Made by a program: the position numbers and the translations under genes. Positions 58,048 through 64,000 of a DNA stretch of 64,000 nt are shown in pieces. The notes beneath the pieces are model-generated. The model ran no database searches. It was not told where the DNA came from and worked only from the letters and a program-made list of their open reading frames with translations. The stretch's first letter is position 1. Each line of letters starts with the position of its first letter. Source of the stretch: Tenericutes bacterium MZ-XQ (lineage in GTDB: Bacteria > Bacillota_I > Bacilli_A > Acholeplasmatales > Acholeplasmataceae); contig CP017950.1 in assembly GCA_002838205.1 (NCBI GenBank), positions 186,001 through 250,000 on the forward strand, written 5' to 3'.

Positions 58048-58871
58048 GCTTTATGTACCAAGGCATCAAAGAAAATTATGATGCGTTAAGCCATATCAAT
58101 TTAAATATCGAAGAGGATGGAGAGTTTATAGCAATCATTGGACACACAGGCAGTGGTAAATCTACACTCGTTCAACATATGAATGCATTATTGCTTCCAA
58201 CAAGTGGAAAAGTTAATGTCTTAGGGCAAGAGCTTCCTCCTCATAAAAAAGAAAAAATCAATCATTTAAGACAAAAAGTAGGTCTTGTTTTTCAATTTCC
58301 TGAGTATCAATTATTTGAAGAAACTATACTAAAAGATATAATGTTTGGACCAAAGAATTTTAAATCGACTGAAGAAGAAGCTTTAGAAAAAGCAAAGAAA
58401 GCAGCAACCATTGTAGGTATAGATCCAGAACTTTATGAACAATCACCTTTTAGAATCAGTGGTGGTCAAATGCGAAGAGTTGCAGTAGCTGGTATTTTAG
58501 CAATGGAACCAAAAATTCTCGTATTAGATGAACCAACTCGAGGGTTAGATCCAAAAGGTCGTAAAGATTTGATGAAAATCTTTAAAGATTTACATGAAAT
58601 TGAGCATAAATCAATAATTCTTATTTCCCATGATATGGATGTTGTTTCTGAATATGCCAAAAGAGTTATAGTTATGGATCAAGGGAAGATTGTCTTTGAT
58701 GGAAAAAAAGAAGATTTATTTGAACATCCAGATTTTGATACATTCCATTTAGAGTTACCAACATCCTTGAAAATATTGAAGCATTTAGAAAAAGAAATTG
58801 GATTGCCATATCAACCAAAATATGATTTTAAGAGCCTTCTTTCATATTTGAAGGAGGTAAACTATGAATAA
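58023..58871 (+). CDS. ecfA2: ECF transporter ATPase EcfA2
   Basis: Second ATPase of the ECF module, 282 residues. Walker A is GHTGSGKSTLVQHMN, Q-loop FQFPEYQLFEET, signature RISGGQMRRVAVAG and Walker B ILVLDEPTRGLDPKG. The ISGGQMRR signature and FPEYQLF are typical of EcfA2. It overlaps ecfA1 upstream and ecfT downstream by 8 bases, so stoichiometric expression is likely. Confidence 0.95.
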   Translation: MGIQFKDVSFMYQGIKENYDALSHINLNIEEDGEFIAIIGHTGSGKSTLVQHMNALLLPTSGKVNVLGQELPPHKKEKINHLRQKVGLVFQFPEYQLFEETILKDIMFGPKNFKSTEEEALEKAKKAATIVGIDPELYEQSPFRISGGQMRRVAVAGILAMEPKILVLDEPTRGLDPKGRKDLMKIFKDLHEIEHKSIILISHDMDVVSEYAKRVIVMDQGKIVFDGKKEDLFEHPDFDTFHLELPTSLKILKHLEKEIGLPYQPKYDFKSLLSYLKEVNYE

Positions 58872-59844
58872 TATTACAATAGGTCAATATATTTCAGGTG
58901 ACTCTTGGTTACATAAACTGGATCCAAGAATAAAATTGTTTAGTTTAATCATTTTATTAGTAGCTACTTTTTTAGTTCCAGTATCAGCAAAATTAATTCC
59001 AATTTTATCAATGACAGGTATGTTAGTACTTATCATAATACTAACAATTTCCACAAAGATACCACTTAGAAAAGTATTAAATGGACTTAAACCAATTGTA
59101 TTCTTATTAACATTCACATTTGTGATCCAACTATTTTACGTAAAGAGTGGAAATCTTGTTATAGATCCCATTGAGATGCATATTTCAATTTCTAGTATAG
59201 GTGCTATTCTCTTATTTATAGTATTTTATAATATAACAAAAAAACATATCAAGTTTAGAATACTATATTTCTTTTTTGCAGTATTTGTTATATTTTTACT
59301 TCAAGCAATACTACCTTATGGTATAAGTACATCTTATACCTTAGAAATATACGATGACGGATTGAGAAGAGCTGGATTTATCTTTTTAAGAATCACTAAT
59401 GTCATCATATTAACTTCATTACTAACCTTTACAACAATGACAACTGATTTAAACTACGGCATAGAAGCTTTATTAAAACCGTTAAAAATTGTAAAAGTTC
59501 CAGTAGATATGATTGCGATGATGTTATCATTAACACTAAGATACATCCCAACACTCTTGATTGAGACTGAAAAGATTATGAAAGCTCAAGCATCAAGAGG
59601 TGTTGATTTTAAAGAAAGTACTTTTAAAGAAAAAATCAGTCAAGTCATTTCATTGTTAATCCCGGTATTTGTCATTTCCTTTAAACGCTCAGAAGATTTA
59701 GGAAACGCTATGGAAGTTAGAGGATATGTAATTGGTCAAAAACGAACAAGAATTGATGAATATATCATATCTTTAAGAGATATTTTAACAATAATTATAT
59801 CAATAATGATTTTAGGTGCAATTATTTATACGAGAGTGATGTAA
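58864..59844 (+). CDS. ecfT: ECF transporter transmembrane protein EcfT
   Basis: Membrane coupling subunit of the ECF module. The 326 residues contain an N-terminal GQYISGDSWLHKLDPRIKL, typical of EcfT, several membrane segments, and two C-terminal coupling motifs of the Ala/x-Arg-Gly kind (KAQASRGVDF and AMEVRGYV) that touch the ATPases. It is longer than usual by about 60 residues, the excess lying in an extra hydrophobic region around 118-150. The stop adjoins the truA start. Confidence 0.93.
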   Translation: MNNITIGQYISGDSWLHKLDPRIKLFSLIILLVATFLVPVSAKLIPILSMTGMLVLIIILTISTKIPLRKVLNGLKPIVFLLTFTFVIQLFYVKSGNLVIDPIEMHISISSIGAILLFIVFYNITKKHIKFRILYFFFAVFVIFLLQAILPYGISTSYTLEIYDDGLRRAGFIFLRITNVIILTSLLTFTTMTTDLNYGIEALLKPLKIVKVPVDMIAMMLSLTLRYIPTLLIETEKIMKAQASRGVDFKESTFKEKISQVISLLIPVFVISFKRSEDLGNAMEVRGYVIGQKRTRIDEYIISLRDILTIIISIMILGAIIYTRVM

Positions 59845-60567
59845 ATGAGATATAAAGCAGTTGTAAGTTATGATGGCACAAGATACCACGGGTTTCAAAG
59901 CCAAAAAAACGCACTAGGCATCCAACAAGTGATTGAAAAATCATTTAGACTCATGACACAAACAGAAATCAAGATCCATAGTGCAGGAAGAACAGATAAA
60001 GGCGTTCATGCGATAGCCCAAGTATTTCATTTTGATAGCGATTTAAATATTGATACGGATAGTTGGTTAAGAATCAATGATCGCCTACCTTTAGATATAC
60101 GAGTGAAGTCAGTTGTTAAAGTCAATGAAGATTTTCACGCTAGACATAGCTCTGTATCTAAAAAGTATAAATATATAATCGCTAAAGAGCCAAGTTCAGT
60201 TTTTGATGCAAATTACGAAGTTTATATAAGAAACCTAGATATTGAACCTATTAAAAAAGCAATTCCATATTTTTTAGGTACACATGATTATCGTGGGTTT
60301 TGCCAACTCGTAAAAGGCAAACCAACCGTAAAGACAATATATAGTATTGACTTAAAGGAAACTAAGAAACACTATATTTTTACATTTCACGGCAACAGTT
60401 TTCTAAAATACATGGTGAGATCAATGATGGGTACACTCATTCAAATTGGACTTCATCGAAAAAAGCCAGAAATCATTAAAGAAATCTTAGAGACAAAAGA
60501 CCGACATTTAGCTGGTAAAACAGCTGAATCTAGAGGATTATATTTACTTAAAATATATTACAAATAA
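59845..60567 (+). CDS. truA: tRNA pseudouridine synthase A
   Basis: Makes pseudouridine at positions 38-40 of tRNA. The 240 residues start MRYKAVVSYDGTRYHGFQSQ and hold the catalytic aspartate in SAGRTDKGVHAIAQVFHF, plus TFHGNSFLKYMVRSMMGTLIQIG. Length is normal. It begins directly after the ecfT stop, keeping the ecfA1-ecfA2-ecfT-truA order known from Firmicutes. Confidence 0.97.
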   Translation: MRYKAVVSYDGTRYHGFQSQKNALGIQQVIEKSFRLMTQTEIKIHSAGRTDKGVHAIAQVFHFDSDLNIDTDSWLRINDRLPLDIRVKSVVKVNEDFHARHSSVSKKYKYIIAKEPSSVFDANYEVYIRNLDIEPIKKAIPYFLGTHDYRGFCQLVKGKPTVKTIYSIDLKETKKHYIFTFHGNSFLKYMVRSMMGTLIQIGLHRKKPEIIKEILETKDRHLAGKTAESRGLYLLKIYYK

Positions 60568-60580
60568 AAGGAGACATATC

Positions 60581-61183
60581 ATGTTTATCACATTTGAAGG
60601 TGGAGAAGGCACCGGAAAAACGACACTCATTGAAACTATATATGAACAACTAAAAGCAACACATCATGTGATTAAAACGAGAGAACCAGGCGGTAGCATG
60701 ATTGCAGAAGCCATTAGGGACATCATCTTAAATCCTAAATATGAAGGTGTTACGCCATATACAGAAGCGCTTCTTTTAGCTGCATCAAGAGCACAACATC
60801 TTGATGAAGTTATCCTTCCTTCTTTAAAAAAAGGCGCTATCGTTTTATGTGATAGATATATTGATAGTTCTTTGGCATATCAAGGATATGCAAGAAATCT
60901 AGGGTTTGATTTTGTTTTAAGCATTAACAGATATGCAACCTTAAATATGCCTGATTTAACTTTTTATATCGATTTAGATCCTGAAATTGGTATGAGTCGA
61001 ATCGAAGGAAGATCAAAGTTTGATCGATTGGATCAAGAATCCAAAAATTTCCATTTAGAAGTAAGAAAAGGATATTTAGAAGTTTTAGACAAATATCCAA
61101 ATCGAATGATAAAAATAGATGGTAATCAGACAGTTGAAGAAATATCAGCTGAAATTATAAGAATCATAAAGGAAAAATTATGA
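60581..61183 (+). CDS. tmk: Thymidylate kinase
   Basis: Phosphorylates dTMP to dTDP, the step after thymidine kinase. The 200 residues contain the P-loop FEGGEGTGKTTLIE (4-17), TREPGGSMIAEAIRDIIL and CDRYIDSSLAYQGYAR. Length is normal. AAAGGAGAC precedes the start. It opens the tmk-holB-ricT-trmN6 cluster, which in Bacillus lies elsewhere near the origin. It overlaps holB by four bases (ATGA). Confidence 0.97.
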   Translation: MFITFEGGEGTGKTTLIETIYEQLKATHHVIKTREPGGSMIAEAIRDIILNPKYEGVTPYTEALLLAASRAQHLDEVILPSLKKGAIVLCDRYIDSSLAYQGYARNLGFDFVLSINRYATLNMPDLTFYIDLDPEIGMSRIEGRSKFDRLDQESKNFHLEVRKGYLEVLDKYPNRMIKIDGNQTVEEISAEIIRIIKEKL

Positions 61184-62124
61184 AACGTGCTTTACACTTT
61201 TTTGAACAAGCTATCAAAAAGAATAGACTTTCTCACTTGTATTTGATTAGTGGTCCAAGTGGAAGCGGTAAAGTTAAACTTGCAGATGAAGTGAGTTATT
61301 TGATTTTGAACCAAAACAAACCAGAGAATAAACATTTAAGAAATCAAATCAAACAACATCAACACTCAAATGTCATGTTTATCGAACCAGATGGATTGAC
61401 ACTCAAAAAAGATCAAATATTAGATTTACAACAAGAATTTTCAAAAACTGCTTTGGTTAAAGGACCAAGAATTTATGTGATTAATCATGTGGAGAAGATG
61501 AGTCAAAGTGCTGCAAACTCGTTACTGAAATTCATGGAAGAACCACAAAATCGTGAAGTCTATGGATTTTTGCTAACAGATAATCTTCAAGATGTCATCC
61601 AAACAATTAAATCTAGAAGTCAGATGTTACATTTAAAAGAAGTTGATGAGAATACTTTAAAAGAAACTTTAATTGAAGAAGGGCTAGAAGAGGATGTTGC
61701 GACACTAGCACCATATTTAACAAAAGATTTCGAGAAAGCCTTATTGTTAGCTGAAGATCCCAATTTTATCGCAATGGTAGAATTCATTGAAGAAATTGTA
61801 AAAAATTGGAATAATCGAAATATATCTTTTCCAGTGTTTATCCACAAAAAGGCTGGATTGATCTTACAAGATCGGGATGTTTTTCAAAATTTTTTAGAAT
61901 TGCTATTATTATATTTTGTTGATTTAATCCATTATCGAGCAAATCAACCAATTACATATCTTTATTTAAAAGAATATATTCAAAAGCAAAGTGATCAAAT
62001 GAAGGTCAATGAAATTAATGAGCTCATTGATGCAATTCAAACTATCATTAAAAAACAAACTTATTTCATCAATACTGAGTTAGCACTGGATGAATTAAGT
62101 TACATACTAGAAAAAAAGAGGTAA
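61180..62124 (+). CDS. holB: DNA polymerase III delta' subunit, zinc module lost
   Basis: Clamp-loader subunit delta' of 314 residues. The order fits Gram-positive HolB: RLSHLYLISGPSGSGKVKLA, then EPDGLTLKKDQILDLQQEFSKT, and SAANSLLKFMEEP. The four-cysteine zinc module that normally follows the first helix is gone: the region reads QNKPENKHLRNQIKQHQHSN, and the protein has no cysteine. The SRC motif is SRS. The nucleotide-binding lysine is followed by V where T is usual, which is common in delta'. It is coupled to tmk. Confidence 0.93.
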   Translation: MKRALHFFEQAIKKNRLSHLYLISGPSGSGKVKLADEVSYLILNQNKPENKHLRNQIKQHQHSNVMFIEPDGLTLKKDQILDLQQEFSKTALVKGPRIYVINHVEKMSQSAANSLLKFMEEPQNREVYGFLLTDNLQDVIQTIKSRSQMLHLKEVDENTLKETLIEEGLEEDVATLAPYLTKDFEKALLLAEDPNFIAMVEFIEEIVKNWNNRNISFPVFIHKKAGLILQDRDVFQNFLELLLLYFVDLIHYRANQPITYLYLKEYIQKQSDQMKVNEINELIDAIQTIIKKQTYFINTELALDELSYILEKKR

Positions 62125-62128
62125 CGAC

Positions 62129-62923
62129 ATGAATGTTGCTTTAGTACAGTTTAAAGAAGCAGGAAAAAAATACTTCTTTTCATATGAGAACTTAACGATT
62201 AATCAAGAAGATCTTGTTGTTGTTGAAACATCAAGAGGTGTTGAAATCGGTAAAGTATACATGTTAAAAGAAATTGAAGCATCTGAACTTACAAGTGAAT
62301 TAAAACCGATTTTAAGAGTCGCAACCGAAGGCGATATCAAAGAAGAAGATTATAATCAATCACTAGAACCAGGTGTTCTAGAAACTGCAAAAAAATTAGC
62401 AGTTAAAAATGAGTTGGAAATTAAAGTTCTTGGTGCGGAATACACGTTGGACCGTAAAAGACTACTTATATATTTTGAGTCAGAAAGTCGTGTAGATTTT
62501 AGAGGATTAGTTAAGGATTTAAGCGAAGTGTATCATACACGTATCGAACTTAGACAAATAGGTCCTAGAGATGCTGCAAAGATGATTGGTGGTATTGGAC
62601 CTTGTGGACTTATCCTTTGTTGTACAACTTTTATTGGAGAGTTTGATACTGTTTCTATCAAGATGGCTAAGAATCAAAATTTAGCATTGAATCCACAGAA
62701 AATCTCTGGTGTATGTGGCAAGCTTTTATGTTGTATAAAATATGAAGATGATGCATATACAGAACTTAAAGCTAAATTACCTGATTATCATGACAAGGTT
62801 GAAACAGAAAAAGGGCTGGCACTTGTGATAGACGTAAATATTTTAGGACAAAAAGTTAAGGTAAGATACCAACAAGAAGATATTGTTGAATGGTTATCTT
62901 TAGATCAGTTTAAAAGGGTATAA
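62129..62923 (+). CDS. ricT: RicT/YaaT, PSP1 family
   Basis: A 264-residue PSP1-domain protein. In Bacillus, YaaT is part of the Y complex with YlbF and YmcA, which carries Fe-S clusters and helps RNase Y mature mRNA. The cysteine-rich segments GGIGPCGLILCCTTFIGEF and SGVCGKLLCCIKYE are the family's conserved features. DFRGLVKDLSEVYHTRIELRQIGPRD is also typical. Length is normal. It lies 4 bases after holB, as in the Bacillus order holB-yaaT. Confidence 0.94.
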   Translation: MNVALVQFKEAGKKYFFSYENLTINQEDLVVVETSRGVEIGKVYMLKEIEASELTSELKPILRVATEGDIKEEDYNQSLEPGVLETAKKLAVKNELEIKVLGAEYTLDRKRLLIYFESESRVDFRGLVKDLSEVYHTRIELRQIGPRDAAKMIGGIGPCGLILCCTTFIGEFDTVSIKMAKNQNLALNPQKISGVCGKLLCCIKYEDDAYTELKAKLPDYHDKVETEKGLALVIDVNILGQKVKVRYQQEDIVEWLSLDQFKRV

Positions 62924-62925
62924 CA

Positions 62926-63639
62926 TTGAAAAGAGCATTAATCGGATCAAAGCTTGTAGTTGATCAAGATAGAGGACATGCGTTTAATTTGGATACCGTG
63001 TTATTAGCCGATTTTGTAAAGTTGACATATCGAATAAAGCATGTCATTGATGTGGGAACTGGTAATGGAACTATCGCCTTATATCTATCGGAAAAAACGA
63101 AAGCTAAAATAACCGCTATTGAAATCCAAGAGTCTCGATATCATAAAGCAGTTAAAAATGTTCAATTAAATCGATTAGAAAAGCAAATCGATGTTGTCCA
63201 CCAAGATTACTTGCAAACAAAGTATCAATATGTTGATGCTATCATCTGCAATCCACCTTTTTTCAAACTTAATGAAAAGTCGATTGTTAATGAAGATGAA
63301 TCTATTATGATCGCAAGACATGAAATCACACTTGATTTAGAAAATCTAATTAGAAAAGTTAGTGAACAACTTAAATTTGGCGGCAAATTTTTCATGATTC
63401 ATCGCCCTGATCGCTTATCAGAAATCTACGAGTATACCCGAAAATATCAACTAGAAATTAAACGAATGAAATTTGTTCATCCATATATCGATAAAACTGC
63501 AAACCATGTACTTGTCGAATGTGTAAAACAAGGTGGAAGAGATATGACTTTAGAACCACCGCTCATCTTATATAAAGATAAGCATCTCATGACTGAACAA
63601 GCAAAAAAAATATTAGGAGGCGATTTTAATGTTACTTAG
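62926..63639 (+). CDS. tRNA1(Val) (adenine37-N6)-methyltransferase family
   Basis: SAM-dependent methyltransferase of 237 residues, YabB/TrmN6 type. SAM site VIDVGTGNGTIALYLSEK, and catalytic NPPFF (in AIICNPPFFKLNE), which marks N6-adenine enzymes. GGKFFMIHRPDRLSEI is a further family trait. The start is TTG at 62926, 2 bases after the ricT stop; the upstream ribosome site is weak. In Bacillus yabB follows yaaT and yabA. The modified base here is inferred. Confidence 0.9.
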   Translation: MKRALIGSKLVVDQDRGHAFNLDTVLLADFVKLTYRIKHVIDVGTGNGTIALYLSEKTKAKITAIEIQESRYHKAVKNVQLNRLEKQIDVVHQDYLQTKYQYVDAIICNPPFFKLNEKSIVNEDESIMIARHEITLDLENLIRKVSEQLKFGGKFFMIHRPDRLSEIYEYTRKYQLEIKRMKFVHPYIDKTANHVLVECVKQGGRDMTLEPPLILYKDKHLMTEQAKKILGGDFNVT

Positions 63640-64000
63640 TTTATTAACAAGAAAAGAAAAACTCAAATTTTTAGATTTAGTGATGCATATGGTATCCGTT
63701 GATGGAGAACCTACTGCAATCGAGCAAAGACTTTTAAATATTATGCTAGCTGAAGTTGGAGATGGCATTGTTAAAGAGTATACTTTCACATTAAGTAAGG
63801 ATTTAGATGAGACGATTGATTATTTTAGAGAAGCTAGTCCTTCAGTCAAGAATATTGTCTATTTAAATTTGCTTAAAGTTACAATGATTGATGATTTTTA
63901 TAATACTGCAGAGCATTTTTTCTTAGAAGACATTAGAAAAGAATTTGGCATCACTGATTTTAAGAAAAAACAACTCATGCGACTCGTTTATAACGAACGT
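63629..64000 (+). CDS. TerB-like hypothetical protein (partial)
   Basis: A gene beginning at ATG 63629 and running off the window; 124 residues are seen. AGGAGG at 63615-63620 supports the start, which lies inside the last codons of the methyltransferase gene. The opening LKFLDLVMHMVSVDGEPTAIEQRLLNIML resembles the TerB-like helical fold (a D-G-x-x-x-x-E-x-x-x-L pattern). No function can be given. The product seems cytoplasmic and mostly helical. Confidence 0.7.
   Translation, partial: MLLSLLTRKEKLKFLDLVMHMVSVDGEPTAIEQRLLNIMLAEVGDGIVKEYTFTLSKDLDETIDYFREASPSVKNIVYLNLLKVTMIDDFYNTAEHFFLEDIRKEFGITDFKKKQLMRLVYNER

Noticed and set aside
61838-61846. TTATCCACA, a perfect DnaA box, inside holB
   Set aside because: A single box in a coding region with no cluster; chance occurrence is likely.

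Overview
The window is AT-rich, low-GC Gram-positive type sequence that reads cleanly in the standard bacterial code: TGA is a working stop, for example at adk, map and apbE, and tryptophan is TGG. Gene content and style point to a wall-less Mollicutes-type lineage that keeps the standard code, most probably an Acholeplasma relative. That placement is inferred from gene content and the look of the 16S; no search was run.

Layout. 1-940: the end of an unrecognised gene and a YebC-family regulator. 950-8440: glyA, then a complete but unusual Rnf electron-transport operon (rnfC, D, two tandem two-domain RnfG proteins, E, A, a small four-cysteine membrane protein, and a very short RnfB). 8450-10760: a separate unit with an ApbE flavin transferase lipoprotein, a NusG-domain-II protein and a Gx-type membrane protein. 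10780-19300: rpmE, tdk, tadA, the SRP RNA gene, a membrane protein, tkt, then mnmG-rsmG-parA-parB-DUF951, a set usually found near the replication origin. 19400-25540: tRNA-Tyr, one complete 16S-23S-5S rRNA operon with visible processing stems, and 11 more tRNA genes. 25560-28100: accessory DNA with an orphan, possibly nuclease-like protein and an IS91-type (HUH, YxxxY) insertion sequence carrying a zinc-ribbon companion gene. 28110-32180: DegV/FakB-like protein, MarR/FabT-like regulator, ROK glucokinase and a protein that looks like PTS enzyme I without its catalytic residues. 32200-46720: the S10-spc-alpha ribosomal protein superoperon, rpsJ to rplQ, with secY, adk, map, infA, rpmJ and rpoA. 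46730-57050: a block of mixed genes (EndoI-type lipoprotein, aldo/keto reductase, DUF975, ABC exporter, oligoendopeptidase F, HI0933-type flavoprotein, thioredoxin pair). 57200-64000: ecfA1-ecfA2-ecfT-truA fused to tmk-holB-ricT-trmN6 and a partial TerB-like gene.

How it works together. The Rnf complex would couple ferredoxin/NAD redox to an ion gradient. ApbE attaches FMN covalently to RnfG (and RnfD), and the atypical thioredoxin reductase, which lacks a recognisable NADPH-binding motif, may draw on the same low-potential electron pool. The strongest candidate for something undescribed is this Rnf variant: a shortened RnfB, a neighbouring four-cysteine small membrane protein, and two RnfG paralogues whose four flavinylation motifs are intact or degenerate in a complementary pattern. 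The second is the enzyme I-like pseudoenzyme next to glucokinase. A wider theme is loss of structural zinc sites (thymidine kinase, bL36, HolB; uS14 is also the zinc-free form).
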